A DNA stretch of 64,000 nucleotides from Croceicoccus hydrothermalis (lineage in GTDB: Bacteria; Pseudomonadota; Alphaproteobacteria; Sphingomonadales; Sphingomonadaceae). The notes under the pieces are model-generated. The model saw nothing but the letters and a program-made list of their open reading frames with translations. It searched no databases and was not told the DNA's origin. The stretch covers positions 1 through 64,000 of the forward strand of contig NZ_JAIQCI010000020.1 in assembly GCF_022378335.1 (NCBI RefSeq), read 5' to 3'. This document shows, piece by piece, positions 8,055 through 17,359 of the stretch; position 1 is the stretch's first letter; each line of letters opens with the position of its first letter. The position numbers and the translations under genes are program-made.

Positions 8055-10115
8055 ATGCGTCCCGAAAGGCTCAATCCCCTGTTCGCCAGTGCCGACACGT
8101 TGAAAGGCGTGGGGCCGAAACTGGAAAAACCGTTGAACCGCCTGGGGCTGCGGCGGGTGAAGGATTTCGTCTATCACCTGCCCGACCGTTTCGTCGAACG
8201 GCGGCAGGTCGCCGACCTCGACGAGGCGCAGGTCGGCGAGCATATCATCGTCCGCCTGACCGTCACCGACCATCGCGGGAGCAGCACCGGCCGCGGCCCG
8301 TTCCGGGTGCAGGCGCGCGATGCGGCCGGGAACATGGTTTCGCTGACCTATTTCGGGCGCGCGTCCTATTCGGCGAAAAAACTGCTGCCCACCGGCGAGG
8401 CGCGATGGGTGGCGGGCAAGCTCGAACAATATGGCGACATGTTGCAGATCGTCCATCCCGGTCACGTTTCGCCCGACGGCGCGGCGGTGATGGGGGCGGA
8501 GTGCGAGCCTGTCTATCCGCTGGCCGAGGGGCTGACGCAGAACCGGCTTGCCGCGATGGTGGAGCAGGCATTGGGGCTGGTTCCCGAACTGCCCGAATGG
8601 GTCGATGCGGGGTTGAAGGAGAAGCGCGGCTGGCCCGATTGGCGCGATGCCCTCATGCTCGCCCATCGTGGTGGACATCGGGAGGCGCGCGACCGGCTCG
8701 CCTATGACGAATTGTTCGCGAGCGCGCTGGCGCTGATGCTGGTGAAGGCGGACAATCGCCGGCGGCGCGGGCCGTCATTACAGGGCGACGGACATCTGCG
8801 CGACCGGTTGAAGCTGCCCTTTTCCCTGACCGGTGCGCAGCAGCGTTCGATACGCGAGATCGAGGGCGACATGGCGCAGGAATATCCCATGCTGCGCCTG
8901 CTTCAGGGCGATGTCGGATCGGGCAAGACGGTCGTGGCGCTGACCGCGATGCTGATCGCGGTGGAAGCCGGCGCGCAGGCCGCGATGCTCGCCCCGACGG
9001 AAATCCTCGCGCGGCAGCATTACGAAACGCTCACCGAAATGGCGCGCGGCACCGGCGTCGAGATCGCGATACTGACCGGCCGGGACAAGGGGCGCGCGCG
9101 CCAGGCGACGTTGATGGGATTGATGGACGGCACGATCGACATCATCGTCGGCACCCACGCGATATTTCAGGACGCGGTGAATTATCGCAATCTCGCTCTC
9201 GTCGTCATTGACGAACAGCATCGCTTCGGCGTGGGGCAACGGCTCCTATTGACGCAAAAGGCGAAGGGGACGGCCCATTGCCTCGCCATGACGGCGACGC
9301 CCATTCCCCGCACGCTGACGCTCGCGCAATATGGCGAGATGGAGGTGTCGAAGCTCGACGAGCTGCCGCCGGGGCGCAAGCCGATCGACACGCGCGTCGT
9401 CGCGGTGGAGCGGATGGACGATGTCGTCGCAGGGCTTCGCCGCCATGTCGAGGGCGGCGGGCAGGCATACTGGGTCTGTCCGATGGTGCATGAAAACGAA
9501 CGCGCCGATCTCGCCGCGGCGGAGGAACGTTTCGATGCGTTGCGCGACGTGCTGGGCGACCGGGTGACGTTGGTCCACGGACAATTGCCCGGCGATGTGA
9601 AGGACGCCAACATGCAGCGTTTCGCGAGCGGCGAGATGCAGGTGCTCGTCGCGACGACGGTGATCGAGGTGGGGGTCAACGTGCCCAATGCCTCGCTCAT
9701 GATAATCGAGCAGGCCGAGCGTTTCGGCCTTGCCCAGCTGCATCAGCTTCGCGGACGGGTCGGGCGCGGGGCGGCGGAATCGGTGTGTCTGCTGCTGCGG
9801 GGACAGGCGTTGAGCGAGACGGCGCGCGACCGGCTCGCGCTCATGCGGGAGACGCAGGACGGGTTTCGGCTGGCGGAGGAGGATCTGCGCCTGAGGGGCG
9901 GCGGCGAACTGCTCGGCACGCGGCAATCGGGCGAACATGCCTTTGCCGTGGCGACCCACGAACAGATCGGCGATCTGCTGGAGCCGGCGCATGACGATGC
10001 GCGCCTGCTGATCGAACGCGATGGCGGGTTGACGGGCGCGCGCGGCGATGCGGCGCGCACGCTGCTCTATCTGTTCGAACGGGATTACGGGGTGCAATTG
10101 CTGCGCGGCGGATGA
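8055..10115 (+). CDS. recG: ATP-dependent DNA helicase RecG
   Basis: RecG remodels stalled replication forks and branched recombination intermediates. The 686-residue product has the N-terminal wedge/OB-fold domain (about 60-160) and the helicase core with Walker A GDVGSGKTV, DEQHRFG, TATPIPRTL and the second lobe GRVGRG. The ATG at 8055 (MRPERLNPLFA) was chosen because it matches the usual start of the family; an in-frame ATG at 8019 would add 12 residues with no conserved character. It is transcribed divergently from sdhE and mfd and ends 40 bases from the convergent GGDEF/EAL gene. Confidence 0.95.
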   Translation: MRPERLNPLFASADTLKGVGPKLEKPLNRLGLRRVKDFVYHLPDRFVERRQVADLDEAQVGEHIIVRLTVTDHRGSSTGRGPFRVQARDAAGNMVSLTYFGRASYSAKKLLPTGEARWVAGKLEQYGDMLQIVHPGHVSPDGAAVMGAECEPVYPLAEGLTQNRLAAMVEQALGLVPELPEWVDAGLKEKRGWPDWRDALMLAHRGGHREARDRLAYDELFASALALMLVKADNRRRRGPSLQGDGHLRDRLKLPFSLTGAQQRSIREIEGDMAQEYPMLRLLQGDVGSGKTVVALTAMLIAVEAGAQAAMLAPTEILARQHYETLTEMARGTGVEIAILTGRDKGRARQATLMGLMDGTIDIIVGTHAIFQDAVNYRNLALVVIDEQHRFGVGQRLLLTQKAKGTAHCLAMTATPIPRTLTLAQYGEMEVSKLDELPPGRKPIDTRVVAVERMDDVVAGLRRHVEGGGQAYWVCPMVHENERADLAAAEERFDALRDVLGDRVTLVHGQLPGDVKDANMQRFASGEMQVLVATTVIEVGVNVPNASLMIIEQAERFGLAQLHQLRGRVGRGAAESVCLLLRGQALSETARDRLALMRETQDGFRLAEEDLRLRGGGELLGTRQSGEHAFAVATHEQIGDLLEPAHDDARLLIERDGGLTGARGDAARTLLYLFERDYGVQLLRGG

Positions 10116-10154
10116 CGGCGTGGAAGTGGCGGGGCAAACGCGCGGGGCCGAAGC

Positions 10155-12092
10155 TCAGGCGACGGAGGCTGAAGGGTCCGATGCTTGTTTCACCATGGCT
10201 TCGAACTGTTCGACGGTCATGGGCGCGCTGAACAGATGACCCTGGATATTGTCGCACCCCATTACGCGGAGCATGTTGAGCTGCTCCGTTTCCTCCACCC
10301 CTTCGGCCACGCAGGGCAGCCCCATCGTGCGGCACAGGGTAATGACCGCCTGGAGCAAATCCCGGCTTCGCTTTATCCTGCTTTCCACGATGAAGGAGCG
10401 ATCCAGTTTCACGACATCGATCGGCAGCTTGTGGAGATAGCTCAGGCTCGATTGGCCGGTCCCGAAATCGTCGAGTGCGATCCTTGCGCCCAGCGCGTGA
10501 AACTCTTCCATCGCGCTACGTGCCAGGTCCAGATCGCGCAGCATCGCCGTTTCCGTAAGCTCCAGCACGATGCGCGAGGCATCGGCACCGCTCCCCCGGA
10601 TAGAGTCCACGATGGCGGCGACGGTCTCCTCGCTCGCCAAATCATAGGCCGACAGGTTGAACCCCAATACTACGTTCCGTGGCATCTGGCCGAGCGCACG
10701 GAGCATTTTTCCAAGCAGCACGAGGCTCAGCCGGTTGATCAGCCCCAGCCGTTCGGCGACGGGAATGAACACGGCCGGCTCCACCGGTCCGAGCGTGGGG
10801 CTGTTCCACCGCGCGAGCGTTTCGCCGCCGATGACGTGAAAGTCGGACAATCGCACGATCGGTTGCAGGACAATATCGAATTCCGCCTCGTAATCGGCGT
10901 TCTGCAACGCGGTTTCGAGCTGGCGTTCGAAGCGCATCGTCTGATCCAGCTCGGCGGAATAGGTGATGGACGAACCGCGCTCATGATTCTTGGCGTAATA
11001 GAGCGCGTAATCGGCCTGATCATAGAGCGAGACGATGTCCGCGTGTTCGTCGCCGCAGATCGCAAGGCCGCAGCTCGCACCTACGGTGATCCTCGTGTCG
11101 CCCAGGAAAAACGCCTGACCGATCTTGCGACATGCCGCCTGCGCCATCCGCTGTGCGCTATGCAGGTCGGTTTGCAGGACAAAGGCGAATTCGTCCCCGC
11201 CCAGCCGGGCGATCATCGCGTCTTCGCCAAGCGCCTCGCAGAGCCGTTCCGCGACCGCCGCCAGCAGCGTGTCGCACAGGGCATGGCCGAACGTATCGTT
11301 CGCCGCCTTGAACCGGTCGAGGTCGATCGTGCCGAAAACAAGCGGCGTGCCATCGTGCGCGCATCGCTCCATCAAGGCGGTGCTCTTCGCAAAGAAATAA
11401 CGCCGGTTGGGCAATCCGGTCAGCGTGTCGGTATTGGCGAGATGGGTGACCTCCTCGTGAAGTCTCTCGCTCTCGATGCGGGCCTCCACCAACTTTTGAA
11501 AGCCATGATAATTGTTGAGCAGCACTCGGATAAGCATGATGAGCACGAGCAGGATGTTGAACGCAATCGCGGTGTAGATCGGACCGCCCATCGACAGCTG
11601 ATAGGATAGATAGGGTACCATTACGATGACGGTGACGAGCATGGCGGCCTGCGGCAGATAGGTCAGGCACGCGATGCACCCGATCACCGTCGTGGCGATG
11701 AACAACGCGACATGGGCGCGCTGCTCGTCTTGCGCAAAGCTGTACAGCGCGAGCGACCAGCTCACGTAGGCGAAGGCGATGAACGCGGCGAGCAGCGTTG
11801 TGCGGCGCAACATGCGGATCGCGCCGGCGCCGTTCACGTTCATCCGGGGGCGGAACCGCCATGCGATCGCCCGCACTATGCTCATCGTCACGAGCACGAG
11901 CGGGATCCACAAGGTCATGTAGAGCGGCGCGACGTGGAAATGGGTCGCCGCCACGGCCACGGCGTTGACGCTCAACACGGCATAGAGCATCGGAATCTGA
12001 CGCTGCAATTCGTCATGCTGCGCGATCGCAAGCGCGTCCGGCACCGAAGAAATCTTCAGCCAGTCAAGAAATCTGAGCCAATGAAACTTCAT
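10155..12092 (-). CDS. membrane GGDEF/EAL cyclic-di-GMP enzyme
   Basis: This 645-residue protein has five or six hydrophobic segments in the first 190 residues, then a GGDEF domain (about 215-375) and an EAL domain (about 390-635). The GGDEF motif is intact (RLGGDEFAFVL), with no RxxD inhibitory site at the usual distance. The EAL domain has ETL in place of EAL but keeps the catalytic Glu and the later motifs LELTETAML, DDFGTGQSSLSYL, KLDRSF and AEGVE, so phosphodiesterase activity is plausible. Which activity dominates cannot be read from sequence. No periplasmic sensor domain is evident, so the membrane segments themselves may sense. It stands alone between recG and the ots genes. Confidence 0.9.
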   Translation of the reverse strand: MKFHWLRFLDWLKISSVPDALAIAQHDELQRQIPMLYAVLSVNAVAVAATHFHVAPLYMTLWIPLVLVTMSIVRAIAWRFRPRMNVNGAGAIRMLRRTTLLAAFIAFAYVSWSLALYSFAQDEQRAHVALFIATTVIGCIACLTYLPQAAMLVTVIVMVPYLSYQLSMGGPIYTAIAFNILLVLIMLIRVLLNNYHGFQKLVEARIESERLHEEVTHLANTDTLTGLPNRRYFFAKSTALMERCAHDGTPLVFGTIDLDRFKAANDTFGHALCDTLLAAVAERLCEALGEDAMIARLGGDEFAFVLQTDLHSAQRMAQAACRKIGQAFFLGDTRITVGASCGLAICGDEHADIVSLYDQADYALYYAKNHERGSSITYSAELDQTMRFERQLETALQNADYEAEFDIVLQPIVRLSDFHVIGGETLARWNSPTLGPVEPAVFIPVAERLGLINRLSLVLLGKMLRALGQMPRNVVLGFNLSAYDLASEETVAAIVDSIRGSGADASRIVLELTETAMLRDLDLARSAMEEFHALGARIALDDFGTGQSSLSYLHKLPIDVVKLDRSFIVESRIKRSRDLLQAVITLCRTMGLPCVAEGVEETEQLNMLRVMGCDNIQGHLFSAPMTVEQFEAMVKQASDPSASVA

Positions 12093-12207
12093 CGTGCAAG
12101 ATATGAGACGGCAAGCCTAATTTATCCTTAGGCGCGTTTAGGCATTTGCCCGTTATGACCATCGCCCGGCGATATTGCGGGCGGCAAATATGGCCGGTTG
12201 CGCGACG

Positions 12208-13593
12208 CTATTCCTTGCCGGGCGGAACTTTGGTTTCCGTGATCATCGCGACGAATTTTTCGCGCCACCAATGGACATTTTCCGTCCGCACGCCGTCGAG
12301 CAGGGTTTCAAAGCGTCGCTTGCGTTCGGACAACGGCATTTTCAATGCCTGCTGCAAGGCTTCGGCCACTTCCTCCGGCGAGTAGGGATTGACGAGCAGA
12401 GCTTCCTTCATCTGCCAAGCGGCGCCGGCAAAGCGCGACAGGATCAGCACGCCCGGATCCTCCGGATCCTGCGCGGCGATATATTCCTTCGCGACAAGAT
12501 TCATCCCATCGCGCAGCGGCGTGACGAGGCCCACCCGCGCCGCACGGTAGAGCGCGGTAAGTTCGGCCCGTGCATAGCCGCGATTGACGTAGCGGATCGG
12601 GGTCCAGTCCACCTCGGCGAACTCGCCATTGATGCGCCCGGCCAGCTCGTTCAGCTTCTCGCGGACCTTCTGATATTGTTCGACCTCGCCGCGGGAGGGG
12701 GGCGCCACCTGGATGAGCACGACCGAGCGATGCAGTTCCTCATGCGTGTGGAGCAGATGCTCGAAACTGTTGAGCCGTTCCTCGATCCCCTTCGAATAAT
12801 CGAGCCGGTCGACCCCGACGATCATGGTCAGCTGCCGCAGCGAGGTGCGCATGCGTTCGGCAATCGCGTTCGCCTCGCGCGTTTCGCTCGCCTCGCGGAA
12901 ATTGTCGAAATCGATGCCGATGGGGCACACCACCGCGCGCACCATCTTTTCGCCGACGTGGATATATTCGCCCTCGCTGCGCCCGCCCAGCTCGTGCTAG
13001 CAATAATGGCGGAAGCTTTCCAGCCATTCCTCGGTCTGGAACCCGATCACGTCGTAGAAGAACATCGAGCGCACCAGCCGCTCGTGATAGGGCAGGGACA
13101 CGAGCAGGCGTGTCGGCGGCCAGGGCGTGTGGAGGAAGAAACCGATCCGGTTGCGCACGCCCCGATCGCGCAGCAGCATCGCCATCGGGATCAGGTGATA
13201 ATCGTTGATCCACACGACGTCGTCCGGCTCGATCATGACGTGCAGGGGTTCGGCAAAGCGCCGGTTCACCCGTTCGTATCCCTCGCCGAAGCTGCGGTTG
13301 TATTTCGCGATGTCGATCCGGTAATGGAACAGTGGCCAGAGCGTGCGATTGGCAAAGCCGTTGTAATATTCCTCGACATCCTGCGCCTCGAGATCGACCA
13401 CGGCGGATCGCACGCCGTCGATTTCCTCGAAATTGACGCTGCCGGTGAATTCCTCGACCTCGCGTCCGGACCACCCGAACCACAATCCGCCGCTTTCGCG
13501 CAGGGCCGCCTGAAGGGCCACCGCCAACCCGCCCTGTGCCCCGTCTGGCGATGGCATGGAAACGCGGTTCGATACAACGATAAGACGGCTCAT
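12208..13593 (-). pseudogene. otsA: trehalose-6-phosphate synthase interrupted by an in-frame TAG
   Basis: OtsA joins UDP-glucose (or another NDP-glucose) and glucose-6-phosphate to make trehalose-6-phosphate. The frame opens at 13593 (MSRLIVVSNRVS), runs 198 residues through GGLAVAL, WINDYHLIPMAM and FFLHTPWPP, and stops at TAG (12999-12997) just after FRHYC. Translation continues in the same frame with HELGGRSEGEY and reaches MIVGVDRLDYSKG and [11 protein letters not shown] before the natural stop at 12208. The total of about 461 codons is exactly the family length, so a single base change (for example CAG to TAG) splits an otherwise complete gene. It may be a real nonsense mutation or a sequencing error. 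An internal ATG at 12945 has no good ribosome site. Confidence 0.85.
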
Positions 13594-13611
13594 GATGTCC
13601 CCCTGAAATTC

Positions 13612-14361
13612 CTAATCTTCCGGCCCCCCCTTTAACGAATGGTGCAGCCATTCGTTCACCGAACTAACATCCGGCAAGCGGAAAGTCGCGGCGGTCGCGC
13701 GCATCGTGCCGATGAGCACGCCATGCCCGCCAGACCGGGCCACCTGTTCGAAGCCGGCTTCGTCGGTGACGTCGTCGCCCAGGAATACCGGGCGATGCCC
13801 CGCAAACGGCGCGCGCTTCAGGATATCGGCGATGGCGACGCCCTTGTCGACGCCGGCCCGGCGCAATTCGACCATCTCGTGACCGTGCTGCACATGAAAA
13901 CCGTGCGCTTGCGCGAGATTTTCGGCAAGCGCGCGGCATTCCTGCCCCCATTCCGGCGACATTCGGTAATGCAGCGCGGCACCCAGCGGCTTGTCCTCGA
14001 ACAAGACGCCGCCGTGCGTGTCGGCAAATTGTTCGAACCGCCCGCGCGCGTCGTCCATGCCGGGGGGGCGGGCGGTTTCGCTCACCGTTCCGTCGGCGAG
14101 CCGCCATTCGGCCCCGTGGCTTCCCGCGATGGCGAGGCCGGCCATCCCGAAACCGTCCAGCGTGGCGATGTCGCGCCCGCTGACGAGGGCGAGCCGGCCA
14201 TTCAGCCGATCCGACAATGCGTGAAGCGTGGCGATCAACCGTTCGCCGACGATGACTCCATCGGGCCGGTCGGCCAGTTCGACAAGCGTTCCGTCGAAAT
14301 CGAGGAACAGCGCATCGCCGGAAAAATCGATCGGCGCGGGCGGGGGGAGATGCTGTGTCAC
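13612..14361 (-). CDS. otsB: trehalose-6-phosphate phosphatase
   Basis: OtsB is a HAD-superfamily phosphatase that converts trehalose-6-phosphate to trehalose. The nucleophile motif LFLDFDGTLVE lies near residue 16, LVSGRD is the second HAD motif, and GVDKGVAI with VFLGDDVTDE supplies the lysine and metal-binding acidic residues. The length of about 249 residues is normal. I chose the GTG at 14361 (MTQHLPPPAP) because conserved sequence begins soon after it; another GTG at 14412 is possible. The stop lies 18 bases before the otsA start, so otsB and otsA form one operon. If OtsA is truncated, this phosphatase may have no substrate made in the cell. Confidence 0.92.
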   Translation of the reverse strand: MTQHLPPPAPIDFSGDALFLDFDGTLVELADRPDGVIVGERLIATLHALSDRLNGRLALVSGRDIATLDGFGMAGLAIAGSHGAEWRLADGTVSETARPPGMDDARGRFEQFADTHGGVLFEDKPLGAALHYRMSPEWGQECRALAENLAQAHGFHVQHGHEMVELRRAGVDKGVAIADILKRAPFAGHRPVFLGDDVTDEAGFEQVARSGGHGVLIGTMRATAATFRLPDVSSVNEWLHHSLKGGPED

Positions 14362-14445
14362 CCCGCCGTCTTGGCCCCGCGGCCGGGCGGGGTCAAGCCC
14401 GCGATGCTGCACATGCGAAACGTGGGCGGCGGAACTCGCCCACGC

Positions 14446-15462
14446 TCACCCGATCTGCGCGAGTATGTCTTCGCTGCGTCCGATGGCGGCGATGCCGCGC
14501 CGCCCGTCCACCCGGCCAAGCTGCACGATCACGTCGATGACGGAGGCCGCATATTCGAGCGTGTCGGTGCGGGTAAGGCCGATGCCGGTCTGCATCACCA
14601 TCAGGCTGAGCTGTTCGAGCGCACCGCGCAGCGAATTGGCGTGGATGGTGGAAAAGCTGCCGGGATGGCCTGTGTTGATCGCGCGCAGGAAACTCACGCT
14701 TTCGGCGCCGCGCAATTCGCCGAGGACCACGCGGTCGGGCCGAAGGCGAAGCGCGGCCTGAAGCAATTCGTTCGCGGTAATCTTCGCTTCGCCAAGCTCG
14801 CCCTTTACCGCGACCAGCCCGACCCCGTTCGCGCCGGGCAGTTTCAGCTCTGGCGTATCCTCGACCAGGATGACGCGTTCGTGAGCCGGGATTTCGCCGA
14901 GCAGCGCATTGAGAAAGGTGGTCTTGCCGGTCGAGGTGCCACCGGAAATCAGCACGGTCTTGCGATGGCGGACGGCGGCGCGCAGGAAATCGACCGGCGT
15001 ATCCTGCGCATCGGGGAGCGCCGGCTCCGCCGCGCCGCGCAAAGGCCCGCTGTCATAGGCGTCGAGCGGCAGGTCGAGCCGCCGGTGTCGCCTGATCGCC
15101 ATGGTCCAGTGTCGGCGCGTTGCGGGCGGCCCGCAGAACTGCACGCGCGCGCCATCGGGCAAGGTCGCGCCCAGCAAGGGATGCTCCCGGTTGATGCCCT
15201 GATGGCTGACCCGCGCGACCTGCTCGGCGAGGCGCTGTATCAGCCGGTCGTCGATTTCGGGCACCGCGACCCGCTGCATCCCGGCGGTGCCGGCGTCCTC
15301 CACCCACACCTCGCCCGGCGCATTGACGAGGATTTCCGTCACCGTGTCCCGCAAGAGGAAAGGGCGGAACGGGGCGAGATACGCATCGAGATAGACACTC
15401 CCCGCGCTCGGGACGGCGGCGGCGGGCAGGTCAGGGTTCATCGGAAGGATCGCGGCATTCAT
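14446..15462 (-). CDS. virB11: type IV secretion ATPase VirB11
   Basis: VirB11 is the hexameric cytoplasmic ATPase at the base of type IV secretion systems. The 338-residue protein has an N-terminal domain with TEILVNAPGEVWVE, a Walker A GGTSTGKTT near residue 170, the Asp box ILVEDTPEL, and a Walker B/His region with GELRGAESVSFL and GSFSTIHANS. Length and motifs fit an active VirB11. Its start overlaps the virB10 stop by four bases (ATGA), and it is the last gene of the operon, 84 bases upstream of the otsB start used here. Confidence 0.94.
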   Translation of the reverse strand: MNAAILPMNPDLPAAAVPSAGSVYLDAYLAPFRPFLLRDTVTEILVNAPGEVWVEDAGTAGMQRVAVPEIDDRLIQRLAEQVARVSHQGINREHPLLGATLPDGARVQFCGPPATRRHWTMAIRRHRRLDLPLDAYDSGPLRGAAEPALPDAQDTPVDFLRAAVRHRKTVLISGGTSTGKTTFLNALLGEIPAHERVILVEDTPELKLPGANGVGLVAVKGELGEAKITANELLQAALRLRPDRVVLGELRGAESVSFLRAINTGHPGSFSTIHANSLRGALEQLSLMVMQTGIGLTRTDTLEYAASVIDVIVQLGRVDGRRGIAAIGRSEDILAQIG

Positions 15463-16565
15463 TTCGTTACGGTCGAAAAATCGAGATCGCGCGCGGTGAA
15501 CACGCGGATCGGTTCGCCCTGGCGCACGCGCACGGTGGGGCCGATCTTGCTGTTTTCTTCCACGGCGGCCGCGGCCGCGCTCTGCCCGCCGCCCAGCACG
15601 ACCGACGCGCCGCCCGTGCCCATCGCCGACAATCCGCCCACGACGGAGAGCAGCATCGCCGAACCGAACCGCTTGAAGAAATGGCTGTCCACCTTGCCGC
15701 GAAGGCCGGTCGTGCCGTCGAAGCCGGTCGCGGGCGAGCCGATATTGACCGACACGCCATCGGGCCGGATCAACCGGGTCCAGATGACATAGGCGCGTTT
15801 CTGCCCGGCCTGAAGCCCGCTTTGATATTGCCCGATGAGCCGGCTGCTGCGCGGGACGAGGACGCGGCGTCCGTCGAAACTTTTCACGTCCTGGCTGACC
15901 ACGGCGCGGACGTATCCGGGTACGTCGGTGTCGATCGCGGTTTCGAGGATCGCGGGGATCAGCGTGCCCTGCGTCACCGTGGTGCCGGGATCGACCATGC
16001 GCGCGGCCTGCGCCGGGCCGCCGCCGACGCCGCCGATGCGGCTGGCAAAATCGGACGCGGAATTGCCGGTCGATGCGTTTTCGCCATTGTAAGGGGTACC
16101 TGTGTCCTCGACCGCGTCATAGGCGCTGCCCGCATCGAAGACCAATGTCGGGCTGCTATAGGGATTCGAGGCGGGGCCGGTGTCCATCTGCGGCGGCGCG
16201 GACAATACCGGTGCGGGGCCGGGATCGGGCTGTTGCATGGCATATGGGGCATCAATAGGCGGTGTGTCAGGCACGATGAGCGGCGTATCGACCGGTGCGG
16301 CTGTCTCGACCGGGGCGGCAGCGACAGGTGCGGGGGCTGCCGGTTCCTCGATCCGCGCGCTGTTCATGCCCCACAGCGTGAACGCACCCAGCAGGCCGAC
16401 GATCGCAACCCCCGCGGCAAGGCCCAGCCCGTCGGACTTGCCCTTGCGCTGCGTCACGGCGGGAAAGGAATTGCGGCTGGCGAGGTCGATGATTTCCGCG
16501 CTTTCGGTTTCGCGCGGATCGACGTCATTGGCGGGATCGGCGGGAAGCCTGGCGGCGAGACGCAT
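15459..16565 (-). CDS. virB10: VirB10/TrbI type IV secretion core protein
   Basis: VirB10 spans inner membrane, periplasm and outer membrane and forms part of the core complex. The 368-residue product has a short cytoplasmic N-terminus, one membrane segment at about residues 45-66 (GLAAGVAIVGLLGAFTLWGM), a proline-rich periplasmic linker (about 75-130), and a TrbI/VirB10 C-terminal beta-barrel domain from about residue 195. The antenna region is visible as the hydrophobic FGSAMLLSVVGGLSAMGTGG segment. The start overlaps the virB9 stop by one base (TGATG). Confidence 0.92.
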   Translation of the reverse strand: MRLAARLPADPANDVDPRETESAEIIDLASRNSFPAVTQRKGKSDGLGLAAGVAIVGLLGAFTLWGMNSARIEEPAAPAPVAAAPVETAAPVDTPLIVPDTPPIDAPYAMQQPDPGPAPVLSAPPQMDTGPASNPYSSPTLVFDAGSAYDAVEDTGTPYNGENASTGNSASDFASRIGGVGGGPAQAARMVDPGTTVTQGTLIPAILETAIDTDVPGYVRAVVSQDVKSFDGRRVLVPRSSRLIGQYQSGLQAGQKRAYVIWTRLIRPDGVSVNIGSPATGFDGTTGLRGKVDSHFFKRFGSAMLLSVVGGLSAMGTGGASVVLGGGQSAAAAAVEENSKIGPTVRVRQGEPIRVFTARDLDFSTVTK

Positions 16566-17359
16566 CAGTTCTGCTCCACAAGGGTACGATCGGCTGCGCG
16601 GGCGAGCGCAGCATCGTTCAATTTGCGCGGCGGGCGCGGCGGCCCGTTGTTGACAAGAAAGGCATCGTTGTCGCCGGAACGCAGGATGATGCGTCCCGGC
16701 ACGCCTTCGATGATGATGTTCTCGCCACGCACCGTGAAATTGACCGGACCTTCGCGCCCGTCCGCATTGGTGACCAGTATGGCGGGAACATCGCGCCCCT
16801 GCGGCCAGGCGAGATAGGTCACCTCGCCATCGTCATAGGCCCGTTCGGGAAGGAGGGCTGCATCCCCGCTGCGCCCCCACGCGAAATTCAGCGACGCGGG
16901 ATCGGTCACGGCGAGCGGATCGGTCGCGGCCTGCATCTCGATCGAACCGGGCGCGGCGGCCATGCGGGCGGGTGCGTCTTCCACCGGCTCTTCAGGGTAG
17001 GCGAAACGCAATTGATACAACGGCTTGGCCCGCGGACTGGCCACCAGGTCGAAGTAATAGGTGCGGCGGTCGGTAACCACGGTCATATTGGTCGCCGCCG
17101 TCGGTTCGAGCGGTTTGACGAACAATAGGTTGGCCCGCTTGTTCGGCGTCACCTGCCAGCTTGCGGAATCACCGATGGCGACATTCTCGATTCTCTCGTC
17201 ATCCGCGAAGGCGACGGTCGCCTGCACATTGGTGCGGCCTTCGATGCGGACAACGGCGTCTTCGTCATACATCCGCGTGACGAGCCGGGGATCACCGGCG
17301 TGGGCGGGCACGGCCATCGTCGCGGCGACAAGGGCGAGAGTGCAAAGCGGGCGGATCAT
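16565..17359 (-). CDS. virB9: VirB9/CagX/TrbG type IV secretion core protein
   Basis: VirB9 is the periplasmic core-complex subunit that pairs with VirB10 and usually VirB7. The 264-residue protein has a signal peptide cleaved after PAHA, the N-terminal beta domain (DPRLVTRMYDEDAVVRI) and a C-terminal domain with RTYYFDLVAS and LNFAWGRSGDAALLPERAYDDGE in outline. The start overlaps the virB6 stop (ATGA). No VirB7 lipoprotein is encoded next to it. Confidence 0.9.
   Translation of the reverse strand: MIRPLCTLALVAATMAVPAHAGDPRLVTRMYDEDAVVRIEGRTNVQATVAFADDERIENVAIGDSASWQVTPNKRANLLFVKPLEPTAATNMTVVTDRRTYYFDLVASPRAKPLYQLRFAYPEEPVEDAPARMAAAPGSIEMQAATDPLAVTDPASLNFAWGRSGDAALLPERAYDDGEVTYLAWPQGRDVPAILVTNADGREGPVNFTVRGENIIIEGVPGRIILRSGDNDAFLVNNGPPRPPRKLNDAALARAADRTLVEQN

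Noticed and set aside
12208..12945. C-terminal OtsA fragment as an independent gene starting at 12945
   Set aside because: It is in phase with the upstream OtsA frame, lacks the N-terminal half of the active site and has no good ribosome site, so it is part of one interrupted gene.
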